Source: an uncultured Pseudomonadota bacterium
Lineage (GTDB): Bacteria; Myxococcota_A; Polyangia; Nannocystales; Nannocystaceae
DNA: 64,000 nucleotides
Assembly (NCBI GenBank): GCA_913061055.1
Contig: CAJXVA010000003.1
Coordinates: 1-64,000 of the forward strand
Reading direction: 5' to 3'
A program made the translations under genes and the position numbers. The notes beneath the pieces are model-generated. The model searched no databases, was not told where the DNA came from, and saw nothing but the letters and a program-made list of their open reading frames with translations. This document shows, piece after piece, positions 37,904 to 48,046 of this stretch. Position 1 is the first letter of the stretch; every line of letters begins with the position of its first letter.

Positions 37904-39757
37904 TCACAGTCCGGCTCGGCCGCGGAAGAGCAACGTCCGCAACTCCTGGGTCTCACCGTCGGCATGACGCCACAGGACAACCCCAAGTCCGTCGTCGGTG
38001 AGCGCCGCTCCTGTCGAGACCACGTTGCCTCCGCCAAACGGGACCGGCGCCGCCGGATCGGCGAAGCACGAGTCGTCGCTGCAGTAGCGGGCGATCGCGC
38101 TGCCGCTGTCAACGTAGAGCCCCACGCTGAAGCCAATGCCAGCAGCGGCCGCAATGTTGCTGTTGGTGTTGGTCAACAGTCGGTTCTCGGAGTCCCAAGA
38201 CCCCGTGCTCGGTCGATAGACACTCGCATACACGCCTGGCGTCGCCCCCGAGTCGAATCCCTGAGGGGAGCTGTAGATCAAGATCGTGTGTCCCTGCGAC
38301 GTGACGAGACTCGGCTCCGAGGGGATCACACCGCTGTAGTCTGTGCCGGTCGAAGGCTCGACGTCTCCGGCAGCATTGAACCGCCGAACAGACTCACCCA
38401 TGTTTTGAGGATCCCCCCCGGATGGCACCGTTGCGGTGAAGTACCCGTCGCGCCCCGCGGTGACCGACGGACCCCAGCCAGCGACGAAAGCGGTCCCAAG
38501 GGAAGTCGGCGAGATCGTCCAGATCCCCAGATCGCTTCTCGTCGCGGACCAGTACACGGTGTCTGGCTGGCACGACTGGTCGCCGCAGGGAAACGTCAAG
38601 CGACGAAACACTGCGACCGCGACACCGTCGGGGTCGACCGCTACAGCAGCTGCATCCGGCTCATCGGGCCCGTCGGTGACCGCGACTTCTTCGGCGATCA
38701 GACTCCAACTGTCGCCGTCGAAGTAACGAGCATCCACCCTCGGACCACTGCCACCGTTGGTCGTGAAGATCAGCGCCGCACTCCCGCCCTCGGAGCCTTC
38801 GAGATCGAAGTCCGCCCCTGAGGGCGCAAGCACCAGAGGCGCGTCCCACCCTCCCGTCTCGTCCCGCACGGCGACGTTGACCGCTGCCTGCTCCCAGGCC
38901 ACGATCACCTCCCCGCCCATTCTCGAGACGATGGGTTGCGTTGCGGGGGTATCGTCGTTCTCATCAACGCGAACCGGCTCTTCCCAGCCAGTGCCGGCCA
39001 GATACAGCGCCGACCACAACTGGCCGTCGGCCAGCCACACCGCGGAAACATTCCCCAGCGCATCGGCGACGAGGGCGGGATCGCTCGTTGCGACCGTCGC
39101 GAGGGTGGAGGGCTCGGTGTCCCAGGCCGATTCCGGAACCGCGAACGTCCATTGGGTCTCTTCCTCGAGCCGGTTGTCGGCCAGATCCCGCACACCGGTC
39201 ACGGTCGCGGTGTAGTCCCCGTCCGTCAAAGCACCCTCCGCCTCGGTGACCGTGAATACAACCCGGGATCCGTCCACCGTGACATCTCCCTCGACCTCGG
39301 TGGCTCCACGCATGACCACGAACGCAGGCAGCGAAAAGCTATCGATCTCCTCGTCGAAGTCGATGAAGACTGCGGTGCGCCCGTCGAGAATGACGGCGTC
39401 TTCGGCGGGCGACAGGGTCACGACCTGTGGCGGTGTGGTGTCGCCGGGGCTGCCCTCCGAGCTGCTTTCGGGAGCGTCGGTCGATCCCTCGCCTGTTGGG
39501 TTCGCGGTCGTCGAGTCTGCGGTGCCGGTGGTCGTCGAGGAACCCGTCGTCCCGGTCGTTGCGGGGTCGGTGCCCGTGCTGGTCCCCGCGATCGGGGTGC
39601 AAACATCCGAGATGCACATTTCACCCTCGCCGCAGTCCTCCTCGGTCACGCAGGCCGCGTTCGAGGCGGGGTTGTCCGGGTTGAAGCAGCCGATCGGAAC
39701 GATTCCGGCGACCGCGGTGGAGACAGCCAAGGATCTAACGAAAAACTGAAGTCTCAT
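37904..39757 (-). CDS. Lipoprotein with Ig-like (Big_5/SbsA-type) domain
   Basis: VPIGC lipobox; PPQVVTLSPAEDAVILDGRTAVFIDFDEEID...DYTATVTGVRDLADNRL. Confidence 0.7.
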   Translation of the reverse strand: MRLQFFVRSLAVSTAVAGIVPIGCFNPDNPASNAACVTEEDCGEGEMCISDVCTPIAGTSTGTDPATTGTTGSSTTTGTADSTTANPTGEGSTDAPESSSEGSPGDTTPPQVVTLSPAEDAVILDGRTAVFIDFDEEIDSFSLPAFVVMRGATEVEGDVTVDGSRVVFTVTEAEGALTDGDYTATVTGVRDLADNRLEEETQWTFAVPESAWDTEPSTLATVATSDPALVADALGNVSAVWLADGQLWSALYLAGTGWEEPVRVDENDDTPATQPIVSRMGGEVIVAWEQAAVNVAVRDETGGWDAPLVLAPSGADFDLEGSEGGSAALIFTTNGGSGPRVDARYFDGDSWSLIAEEVAVTDGPDEPDAAAVAVDPDGVAVAVFRRLTFPCGDQSCQPDTVYWSATRSDLGIWTISPTSLGTAFVAGWGPSVTAGRDGYFTATVPSGGDPQNMGESVRRFNAAGDVEPSTGTDYSGVIPSEPSLVTSQGHTILIYSSPQGFDSGATPGVYASVYRPSTGSWDSENRLLTNTNSNIAAAAGIGFSVGLYVDSGSAIARYCSDDSCFADPAAPVPFGGGNVVSTGAALTDDGLGVVLWRHADGETQELRTLLFRGRAGL

Positions 39758-40048
39758 GATTGGGGTTCGCTCTGGCAGAGGTGCTCGGGTCTCGGTCTGC
39801 GAGCCAGACCCTACTCGACCCGGCCTGCCCCTGCTTGGCCCGCGATGTCCTCAAGAGTCCGTACGTCCGCAAGCCTTGGGTTGGGGACAAGACCGCCCGC
39901 CCGAACGGTGCAATATCGCGCCGCCGCAGCCCTTCTTCTGAGGTCCCGTCTGCGCGGTGCCGCATCTCCGCCTGAATGCTATCGCGAGGGATGGTCCGTG
40001 AGCGATACCGGTGCGATGTCGCGCGATCGCGTGCTCGGGGCACCCTCC

Positions 40049-41461
40049 TCAGGACGGCGGCCGCGCCATCCACCGCTCAACCAGCTCGTCCGCCCCCGCC
40101 AGCAACTCGGTGCACTGCTTCGTCACCGAGTATTCCGCCTGAGCCAAGGCGACACACGCCGGCCCCTTGTTGGATTTCCAGTCCTCGTCGATCGCGTTCT
40201 TCACCAACGCAAAGACAGAGTCCGTGATCGAGTCCCAGTCGTAGCGCTCTGCGGGTTCGTCGAAAAGACCGCCGACCGCGTCGGTCACGAAGTCCTTTGG
40301 CCCGCCCGAGTTGGCACCGATGACTGGCGTTCCGCAAGCCATGCACTCCACGAACACCATGCCGAACGGCTCGGAGTATGAGGGGAACACGCCGAGCGAG
40401 GCGGCGGAGCAGAACTGAGCCAGGACCGGCTGAGGCTTGGGGCCGAGGAAGAACGTGTGCGCAAGCTTCAGCGCGTCGTGGAGCCCGTGATACAGCGCCA
40501 CGGCATCTTCGGGCCCCGACCCGATGATGACGAAGCAGACCTCATCGCTTTCCTGTTCTTGGTACCGCGCGGCCGCCCGGAGCACGGCGTCCAACCGCTT
40601 CCAGTTGGCGAACTTGCCGATGAAGACGACGGCCTTCTGGTACGACTTGTTGACCTCTCCCTTCAGCGGCGGGTGGTCGGCAAGGAGCGCGTCGATACTC
40701 ATTCGCTCTTCGCCGACCCTCGGATAGAAGACCTCCTGGTTCACGCCGTTGGGCGACACGACCAGGCGGTCGTCTGGGAACGTGGGGAAGATCGCTTTCG
40801 CCTTGGTCTTCTGGTCCGTCGAGATCGCAAACGCGCCCGTGATGCCGCCGTCCCCGAAGACGTTCTCCTCGAGCATCATCTTGTGAAAGCGCATCGGGAA
40901 CTCGTCGGTGTTGTCGCCGCGGATCTCGTGCGCGAACATCTTCAGGCTCGTGCCGTGGCAGAAGTTGAAGTGCGGGGTCGCGCCTCTCCCGAGCTCCCGC
41001 GCCCTCCGCTTCAACACGTCCCGCATGACCAGCGGATTGAGGAAGCAGTGGTGGGAGATCACCATCGTGAAGTGCCGGCCCTGCTCCTCCTCGCCCAGCT
41101 TCATGTACTCGAAGACCTCGTCCGTGAGTCGGTCGCGGTAGGCCTGAAACTCGCCGTCGGAGAACCCGTGCCACCGCTTGTTGGACACCGGGGAGACCGA
41201 CTCGCAGATCGGGATCTGGTGCCCCAACTCAAACACCCGAAAGTGCTTCTGGCGATCCTCCGCCGTTGGCTGCGGCTGCCCTTCGGACGGGTAGATCGAG
41301 TAACAAACCGTGCCCGGCATCGCGTTGAACGTGCTGTGGTGCGCCTCGTGCAGCACCCCCGACCCGGGAGCGAACTCCAGCTTCCCGTGCCGGTCGGCTC
41401 GCTGCCAGTTGTTGGTCCCGAGCTGGAAGATCATCCGCTGCACTGGTTGTTCACTGGGCAT
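40049..41461 (-). CDS. Glycosyltransferase family 4-like protein
   Basis: VVFIGKFANWKRLDAVLRAA...GVFPSYSEPFGMVFVECMACGTPVIGANSGGPKDFV. Confidence 0.9.
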   Translation of the reverse strand: MPSEQPVQRMIFQLGTNNWQRADRHGKLEFAPGSGVLHEAHHSTFNAMPGTVCYSIYPSEGQPQPTAEDRQKHFRVFELGHQIPICESVSPVSNKRWHGFSDGEFQAYRDRLTDEVFEYMKLGEEEQGRHFTMVISHHCFLNPLVMRDVLKRRARELGRGATPHFNFCHGTSLKMFAHEIRGDNTDEFPMRFHKMMLEENVFGDGGITGAFAISTDQKTKAKAIFPTFPDDRLVVSPNGVNQEVFYPRVGEERMSIDALLADHPPLKGEVNKSYQKAVVFIGKFANWKRLDAVLRAAARYQEQESDEVCFVIIGSGPEDAVALYHGLHDALKLAHTFFLGPKPQPVLAQFCSAASLGVFPSYSEPFGMVFVECMACGTPVIGANSGGPKDFVTDAVGGLFDEPAERYDWDSITDSVFALVKNAIDEDWKSNKGPACVALAQAEYSVTKQCTELLAGADELVERWMARPPS

Positions 41462-41525
41462 CGTTGTGACCGATCAGGGCTTATCACAACAGTCCGCGGT
41501 TCCGAGAGGCCTCTCGTCCGCGGGC

Positions 41526-41924
41526 TCATTCACGAAACAGCCAGCGTCGCAGTCGCCCGGTCCAGCCCCCAAGGATAGGCGTTCCCCGGCCGAGGCGACG
41601 CTCAAGATCCGCCTCGCTGGCCGCGTCGGCTGTCTCCAAGAACCAGCGCAGAGCACCGAGTTCCTCCGCGCACTGACGGCCGACCGTTGTTGCCACCTGC
41701 TCCGCGTCTTCGGCCTCGACTCGGATGCGGTCGGCCCAGAGCGTCAGCCTGGTGCCTCCGATCTCGCCCTCGAGCCCGCAGTTTCGGAACATGCGTTCCT
41801 CCCCGTCTTCGTAGTGGTCCGTCCACTCTCCCAAGAGCCGCCGGCCAAGGTTCAGACTCGCCTGATCGAGAGGGTGTGCGAACTCGAAAACGATTCCGAT
41901 TCCGTCGTTGTAGGGATCCGGCAC
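41526..41924 (-). CDS. Hypothetical protein
   Basis: ORF with high GC3-like composition; no family recognised. Confidence 0.5.
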   Translation of the reverse strand: MPDPYNDGIGIVFEFAHPLDQASLNLGRRLLGEWTDHYEDGEERMFRNCGLEGEIGGTRLTLWADRIRVEAEDAEQVATTVGRQCAEELGALRWFLETADAASEADLERRLGRGTPILGGWTGRLRRWLFRE

Positions 41925-42016
41925 GCTTGGCGCATATTAGCCGAGCTCGGCCTCGGCGAGTCGTTTCTTCGTGGTCCGATCCTTGCGCGGCGCGAAGAAT
42001 CGTAGACTCCGGACGG

Positions 42017-42691
42017 ATGGCGGACAAGGAATGGGTCGCAAAGCTTCGCAAGCTCCGTCAAGAAAGCGATGCGTCCTTACAAGACTGCAAGCGTGCGCTG
42101 GAGGCAGCCGACGGCAATGTTGCTGCCGCCCTGCTGCGACTGGAGGAACACAAGCTGCAAGAGGTTCGACGTCGGGGGGAGTGTTCGGAGCTGGTCGCAA
42201 AAAGGGCCCTAGCGCACGCAGCTGGCGATCTCGAACGGGCGATCGAGATCACCAAGGCCCCATCCATCGACGTGCTTCCCGAGTTCGAACGCGTGACGAA
42301 TCGGGCTCGAGTGTTGCTGGCGGAGGCAGCCCCCAGTCTCGGCCTCTACGAGCTCCGTGACGCACTCCCACACGCCGGGGCGAGTTCCATCACCACGACG
42401 CTCGGGCTTGTCTTCGAGTTCCACTCCATCTTGAGTGCTTGCGACGTCGAGACGTTCTTGGCAAACGATGAGGACAACGATGTGGTGGGCACGCAGGAAG
42501 CGCTCGAAGAGGTCGGGGCGAGTAACCTCGCGCGGTACCTGAAACTTGCAGTGGATGGTCCGAAACACATGGAGGCGCGAAAGCGACTTGCGCGAGAGTT
42601 CTTCGACGAAGAACGCCCTCTGCTGATCGCCGTGTTGGGCTACATCGACGGCAACGCCGACGCGCTTTTTCGAACGCCGCCGTTCGATTGA
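42017..42691 (+). CDS. UBA/TS-N (EF-Ts N-terminal-like) domain joined to DMP19-like region
   Basis: EWVAKLRKLRQESDASLQDCKRALEAADGNVAAALLRL; C-terminal GTQEALEEVGASNLARYLKLAVD. Confidence 0.6.
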   Translation: MADKEWVAKLRKLRQESDASLQDCKRALEAADGNVAAALLRLEEHKLQEVRRRGECSELVAKRALAHAAGDLERAIEITKAPSIDVLPEFERVTNRARVLLAEAAPSLGLYELRDALPHAGASSITTTLGLVFEFHSILSACDVETFLANDEDNDVVGTQEALEEVGASNLARYLKLAVDGPKHMEARKRLAREFFDEERPLLIAVLGYIDGNADALFRTPPFD

Positions 42692-42914
42692 CTGGTGCTG
42701 CCCGGCAAGCCGCACGGGGCTTCCCGGAAGAACAGGAGCAAGGGCAGAGCGCATGCGATCGCGACAAGCGGGAGCGTGCTGAGGCCGGCCGTGGCAGCGC
42801 CTGTACACCACGCGGGACCAGCAGGGCCCATCTTGCGCACCGTGAACACGCGCTTCATCCGGGCGTGCACCAATCACGGATGGACTTTGCGACGAAGCCG
42901 TCCAACCCTGGGGG

Positions 42915-44417
42915 ATGCGTTGGATCCCGTACAGCTGGCCAATCCTCCTGGTTGCCTGCGGTCCAGCGGTCAATCTCGACGCCGAGACCAGCACCACCGC
43001 CCAGGGCGAAACACAGGGCCCAGACGCGTCCTCGGCTGAGGCCAGCGCCTCCGGCACGTCGGGGCCGCAACCGACAACCGCGGGCAGTGACGTCACCGGT
43101 ACCGACACGACGAGTGACGATGGCACCGAAGGCGAGACGTCCGACACGACCGATCCGCAGACCCCCGGCCTTTGTGGCCGCTCCGCCGACGCGTACATCG
43201 CGATGGTCTTCGATGGTACGGACAGCCATCTCGTCCGTGGCGATGGATCCTTGGTCGCCATCGAAACGGCCCCGCTCGGGGCACCCGCCGAATCCAACCT
43301 CGGTAGGCAGGCGCGGGGGTCGGCAGACGGATCGTGGGCCGCGGTCGTTTCCGATTGGAGCCACTTCGATGCCGGTGCCGTCGACAACGGCTACACCCTC
43401 CGCACGTTCGATACCAACGGCGCGACCGCGCATGGAGAGTCGGTAAGCAGCGCCACCTTCGAGCTCACCGGCGTGGGTCCGGACGGTGACTTGTTGGGCT
43501 ACCGACAGACGGTGGGTGCCGGCTACGAAGGGCTGTACCTGGCTCCCAGTGAGCCTCCCGCCGTCTACCCAGGATTCCAGCCGCGGCATGGGAGCGCACC
43601 GGCCGATGTGATCCCCGGCCGGATCCCGACCGAGTCGTTCCCGAATCCGCTGGCGTGGGGCACCCTGTCCAACGGGGCGGTGGCACAGATGAGCCCCAAC
43701 CCCGTGGGGTCGCGAACCCTCCTCCACCAAGGACGACTCGTCTACCAAGCCGATGGTCAGATCGTATTGGCGGACCCCGGCGGCACGATGAGCGCGATCG
43801 ACGTTGCGGGGTTCAATCCTGGACCCAATGCGTTGACGTGGGTCTCAGCCAGCCCGGACTGGATTCTGCTCAAGGCTCAGGCCGATCAGCCTGCGGACTC
43901 TGTATGGGTGCGAGTGTCGCTGGTCGAGCAGACCGCGGCAGAGGTCGAGATCGTGCCCCCGCCCGGTTTCGATGCGATGGAGTGCTACGGGCGGGTCCCC
44001 GCGGTCGAGACGGACGGTGCGATCGTGATGGCGCTTCGCGACGCTGCGGCGGCCCAACCGCAGCGGCTCGACGTCGATGACGGCACCTGGACTCTCGTCG
44101 GAGCCCCAGTCGCAGGCATCGACATGATGGATGTCTACACGGTCGGCCAGGTCACCTTCGTCCAGACGGTCGCCGAAGGTCAGAGCTTCTGTCCGCCGCA
44201 GATCTTCGAGCCCGTCGCGGGTACAGCGACGGGCCAGCAGCTCCAGGTCTCATACGACGGAGGGGACTACACGCCACTTCCTCCCGGAACGTACGGCGTA
44301 GGGGTCAACGAGGCAGGTACGTGCGCGTTCTTCAGCGGCGAGGCTGGGGCCACCCTCCTGGACCCCGAGTCCGGTGAGACGCTCGTCTTGCCCGGTCACG
44401 AAGTTCACCTGTTCTGA
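42915..44417 (+). CDS. Putative lipoprotein, beta-rich
   Basis: PILLVAC lipobox, Thr/Ser/Gly linker. Confidence 0.7.
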   Translation: MRWIPYSWPILLVACGPAVNLDAETSTTAQGETQGPDASSAEASASGTSGPQPTTAGSDVTGTDTTSDDGTEGETSDTTDPQTPGLCGRSADAYIAMVFDGTDSHLVRGDGSLVAIETAPLGAPAESNLGRQARGSADGSWAAVVSDWSHFDAGAVDNGYTLRTFDTNGATAHGESVSSATFELTGVGPDGDLLGYRQTVGAGYEGLYLAPSEPPAVYPGFQPRHGSAPADVIPGRIPTESFPNPLAWGTLSNGAVAQMSPNPVGSRTLLHQGRLVYQADGQIVLADPGGTMSAIDVAGFNPGPNALTWVSASPDWILLKAQADQPADSVWVRVSLVEQTAAEVEIVPPPGFDAMECYGRVPAVETDGAIVMALRDAAAAQPQRLDVDDGTWTLVGAPVAGIDMMDVYTVGQVTFVQTVAEGQSFCPPQIFEPVAGTATGQQLQVSYDGGDYTPLPPGTYGVGVNEAGTCAFFSGEAGATLLDPESGETLVLPGHEVHLF

Positions 44418-44462
44418 GGGTTCACCGGAGCGCGCAGCGGGCCGCCCGGAAGGCGAGTACCC

Positions 44463-44789
44463 CTAGCTACGGGGCAACGGGCGGTTGGGCATGATCGCCC
44501 ACAGGACGAACGGCGCCGCGATGCCCACCACGATCGACCCGCCGACGGTCGCCGCCATCGCGATCACCGTTCCCCCCGGAACGAGCATGAGCTCCTCCAG
44601 CCGCACCTGCTTGAGCACCAGTTCGGCCACGCGGTGAACAGCGAACGAGCCGGCCATCGTCGCCACCGCCCATCCCCACGGGCTGCGGGACACACCTTGC
44701 CCCATCGCGAGCGCGAACATCCCCACCCCGACGGTGGTCACCGCCTCGAACAGGAGCGCGGCCAAGAACCCGAACGCGGTGGGGGGCAT
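44463..44789 (-). CDS. Small membrane protein
   Basis: Three to four hydrophobic segments. Confidence 0.6.
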   Translation of the reverse strand: MPPTAFGFLAALLFEAVTTVGVGMFALAMGQGVSRSPWGWAVATMAGSFAVHRVAELVLKQVRLEELMLVPGGTVIAMAATVGGSIVVGIAAPFVLWAIMPNRPLPRS

Positions 44790-44854
44790 GCGAGGCGGGC
44801 GAACACCCGCCCCGTCGACTCTATTCCCGGGCTCCCGATGGCGCAGCGCAAGGC

Positions 44855-46138
44855 CTATGAGGCACGAGGCGCATCACGAACCCGCGCCTGCCAAGCGAAG
44901 AGCGCGAAGAAGACGACCGCGACGATCGGCAGTGCGATCGGCGTGGCCCCTTCGGCAGAGAGGTTCCGCGCAAGGACAGCTGCGGCCATCAACCCTCGAC
45001 CGACCGCGTAGCGACGGGCGGCCGGCAGCCAGGCTCCCTCACCGCGCTTGAAGCGGGTGCAGGCGAAGGCGAGCACGAAGTCCACCGGGACAAACGCCAG
45101 TGCCAACGGGTTGTTCTGGAAGCCGGTTTCGTCGGTGAGAAGGTGAAGGCCCCACAGTGCGCAGCCGATGACCGCGAAGAGCAGGGACGGCCACAGCGCA
45201 AACTCGCCGAGAGCACCGAGGGTGAACCGGGAGCGAAGCTTCCCCGCTCCCCACAGAAGCCACCCGATCAGCGGAACGGCGAAGTACAAGCTGCCGCGGG
45301 TCGCTCCGTCGCGTGGTTTGACGCCCGTGCGCCCGGCGACGGGGATGGGAGGCCCGGCGAGCGGGACAGGCCCGGTGGGGCTCTCCAACGTCACCTCCTG
45401 CAAGTACATCCGCATGCGCCACGGGACGAAGAGCGCGTCGTAGCGGCTCAGCGGCTGATCGTTCTCCGCGCCGAGCAGGAGGTCCGCACCGAGACCGGCA
45501 AGCGGCTTGCTGTAGAAGGCCCGTCGCTGGTGCTCGCGGATCGTCAGCTCGTCGTTCTGCGCGCTCAGCTGGTCGTGGATTACCCCGCCAACCGCTTCGT
45601 CGATGATGTCTCGCGCTTTGGTCGTGCAGATCGCACGGACGTAGTCGTGCGCGTAGTGCCGCTTCTCATCGACGTCGAGCTCCTTCAAGCGGGCGTGAAC
45701 CGCTTCTGCTTGGGAGTGACTCAGCGCGAGCTCTTGCTTGAACACATCGCGGTTTTGGCTGACGCCGTGGGTGCCCGCGAAGTTGAACAGGTCTCCGCGC
45801 TGCTCGAGACGGAAGGTGAGCTGCCCCATGAGGAAGTCCCACGCCAGCGTTGAGCTGTCCCAGTCGGCTTCCCCAAAATCGTAGACGAGCTCGTGGTACG
45901 TGCCCTCCTGTGTCCACTCGACCATGAGGGCCGCGTGACCGCCCCGGGTGTAGAGGTCGTCACCGGGCCCGATCGTGATCAGCCAGATACGCGTCGGTGC
46001 ATCCGAGACGGGCGCAGACGCGGGCGGAACCTCAGCCTCGGCTTCAACCTCAAATGTGGAGGCTCGAGCGGTCGAGGCCGTGAGTACGAGCGCCCAACTC
46101 ATGCAGACGACCGTCCAGAATAATCGCAGCGAGATCAT
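44855..46138 (-). CDS. DUF4105-like (Lnb N-terminal periplasmic domain-like) membrane protein
   Basis: Signal peptide; IWLITIGPGDDLYTRGGHAALMV...YDFGEADW...HYAHDYVRAICTTKARDIIDEA; C-terminal TMs. Confidence 0.7.
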   Translation of the reverse strand: MISLRLFWTVVCMSWALVLTASTARASTFEVEAEAEVPPASAPVSDAPTRIWLITIGPGDDLYTRGGHAALMVEWTQEGTYHELVYDFGEADWDSSTLAWDFLMGQLTFRLEQRGDLFNFAGTHGVSQNRDVFKQELALSHSQAEAVHARLKELDVDEKRHYAHDYVRAICTTKARDIIDEAVGGVIHDQLSAQNDELTIREHQRRAFYSKPLAGLGADLLLGAENDQPLSRYDALFVPWRMRMYLQEVTLESPTGPVPLAGPPIPVAGRTGVKPRDGATRGSLYFAVPLIGWLLWGAGKLRSRFTLGALGEFALWPSLLFAVIGCALWGLHLLTDETGFQNNPLALAFVPVDFVLAFACTRFKRGEGAWLPAARRYAVGRGLMAAAVLARNLSAEGATPIALPIVAVVFFALFAWQARVRDAPRAS

Positions 46139-46194
46139 GCGTCGCGCGGACCATAGCAGTCCGCGGTGAGCCGTTGTGCCTCGATCACGGAGAA

Positions 46195-47340
46195 CTAGTC
46201 ACCGCCACAGCCACCGCAGCTCGAACCACAACTCGAACCGCAGCTCGACCCGCAGCTCGAGACATCCGATCCCACGTCCGACCCGCCGCCATCGAACATT
46301 CCATCGAGCCAGCCGCTGGATTCGGAACTCGAGTCGAAGACCCCTGTGCTGAAGCTCGGCTCGCAAATGTCACTGGAATAGTCGTGCCCGTCGAAGACCA
46401 CCGCGTCCGCGCCGGTGGGGACTTCCATCGCGCTGTCGGGATCCAGGGCGGAGGACGACGTCGGATCGATGCCCGTCTCGCCCAGCAGCAGCACGTCGTG
46501 TCCGGACTCGTCGACGAGGGTGACCTGCTGGGCGTGCACTCCATGGTCGTGCATCAGCTCCGACCACAGCCACGCGTGGAAGAACACGTCGCCAAACCCG
46601 TAGTACCCACCGAACAGCGGATCGGAGTGAGCATCCCAATCGCTGTCGTAGTCGATCTCGTCGTCGGCCGAACGACGACGACGCGAGGGCCGGAGCAACT
46701 TGGTGCGGAAGTTCTCCGAGATGTCATCGACGCCAATGTGGTGTGCCAAGGCGCCCTTGATCTGATGAACGAACGCATCAAACGCTCGTCGCCGCTCTCC
46801 CACGTAGGTGTCGTGGGAGACCTGGCTGGCAAACAGCGAGTCGAGCTGTTGTTTTGCGGTGTTGGCATCCGGCGCAGACGCGGGCGTCCGCAACGCAGCG
46901 TTGATCTTCAGCACCACAGGGTGCACGCCCGGCGCATGCGTGCGGGCGATGTCGATCTGCACCAAGTACTTGAGTGCTGCGTCTTCGTGCTCGAGCACCA
47001 ACGTGATCGTCTCGAATGGCTTCCCCGAAAACGCAGACGCCTCGGACATCTCGAACGTCTTCATCGCATCGGCAAGATCGTCGGGGCGCCCCTGCTGGTC
47101 GAAGTAGAAGTCCTTGCCGTCGCGCGCCAGCCGGACGATGTTGGTGACGCCCGCGCTCCGTAGCGCAACATTGACCTGTTGGAGAACGCTGACGGCAGTG
47201 AACGTCTCGATCTCCTTGCGCTCGCCCGCGAGTCCCACGGTCATGTAGTAGAAGAATTTCGCGAACGCCTTGGACGGCTTGACGCGGCGAATCTCGGTGG
47301 CGGCGGAGGGATCGAAGGAGATTTCGGAGGCGAAGTACAT
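46195..47340 (-). CDS. Hypothetical protein with Cys/Ser/Gly repeat tail
   Basis: C-terminus SSCGSSCGSSCGSSCGGCGGD; ATG 47340; 4 bp from upstream gene. Confidence 0.65.
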   Translation of the reverse strand: MYFASEISFDPSAATEIRRVKPSKAFAKFFYYMTVGLAGERKEIETFTAVSVLQQVNVALRSAGVTNIVRLARDGKDFYFDQQGRPDDLADAMKTFEMSEASAFSGKPFETITLVLEHEDAALKYLVQIDIARTHAPGVHPVVLKINAALRTPASAPDANTAKQQLDSLFASQVSHDTYVGERRRAFDAFVHQIKGALAHHIGVDDISENFRTKLLRPSRRRRSADDEIDYDSDWDAHSDPLFGGYYGFGDVFFHAWLWSELMHDHGVHAQQVTLVDESGHDVLLLGETGIDPTSSSALDPDSAMEVPTGADAVVFDGHDYSSDICEPSFSTGVFDSSSESSGWLDGMFDGGGSDVGSDVSSCGSSCGSSCGSSCGGCGGD

Positions 47341-47344
47341 GGGT

Positions 47345-47785
47345 TCACGGGGGCGGCGATTCGCAGGCGCCGCAGTCTGCTTGGGGTGCGAGTTCGGCTG
47401 CTCTGCCCCACCACGCGGGGTCGGGTGAGCCGAAGTGGAGATTGTACAGACGCAAGGTCTCGCGAAAACGATTCCGGTTGAGTTCCTCGGATCCGCCGGG
47501 GTCGTGATGCACGAAGCGGCCGAAGTACCGCTGACACAGCGCTTCGTATTCCCGGGTGCACAAGATGATCTCGTGCCAAGCGTCATCGACCCGCGGGCTG
47601 GGAGTCAGCCCAACCTCGGACAGTCCGGTCAACGCGAGAAATCGCAGGACTTCCCGAATCCCGCGGCGCGCTCCGTCGGGCTCCACGTCGCAGGCCGATC
47701 GCAGCTTGTCGAGCAGAACCGGCTTGGCGGTCAAGAGCTCTGCGGCTGCGACGTCCGCATCGAACTTCGGCACGGGCCGAACCAT
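47345..47785 (-). CDS. GRDP-like (glycine-rich domain protein N-terminal-like) protein
   Basis: LTPSPRVDDAWHEIILCTREYEALCQRYFGRFVHHDP. Confidence 0.65.
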   Translation of the reverse strand: MVRPVPKFDADVAAAELLTAKPVLLDKLRSACDVEPDGARRGIREVLRFLALTGLSEVGLTPSPRVDDAWHEIILCTREYEALCQRYFGRFVHHDPGGSEELNRNRFRETLRLYNLHFGSPDPAWWGRAAELAPQADCGACESPPP

Positions 47786-47816
47786 ACCGCGACTGCACAC
47801 TGCTCAGTCCGCCCTC

Positions 47817-48041
47817 GTGCTCGACGCGGTTCGTGACCCGGAGACCGGGCGTGCTCTGCGAGACGCTCTGGTGAGCGCGGCCCATCGACTCTGGAACGGC
47901 CTCTCGAGTTCCGGTGCGCCGGCGCACTGCCCCTACTGTGCAACGCTCTACCCGTACGCCCCGGGAACCGCGTGTCCCAGCTGCGGCGCGCCTCCCACCG
48001 CGCTTCACGGCTTGGCCGCCCCGGCACCGCGCTCGACATAG
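47817..48041 (+). CDS. Small zinc-ribbon protein
   Basis: HCPYCATLYPYAPGTACPSCG in 47556-48041 frame; GTG start proposed. Confidence 0.45.
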   Translation: MLDAVRDPETGRALRDALVSAAHRLWNGLSSSGAPAHCPYCATLYPYAPGTACPSCGAPPTALHGLAAPAPRST

Positions 48042-48046
48042 GTCGA

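Noticed and set aside
46195-47785. RiPP biosynthetic cluster
   Set aside because: The Cys/Gly tail is suggestive, but no maturase (radical SAM, YcaO, LanM) is visible nearby; kept only as a hypothesis in the findings.
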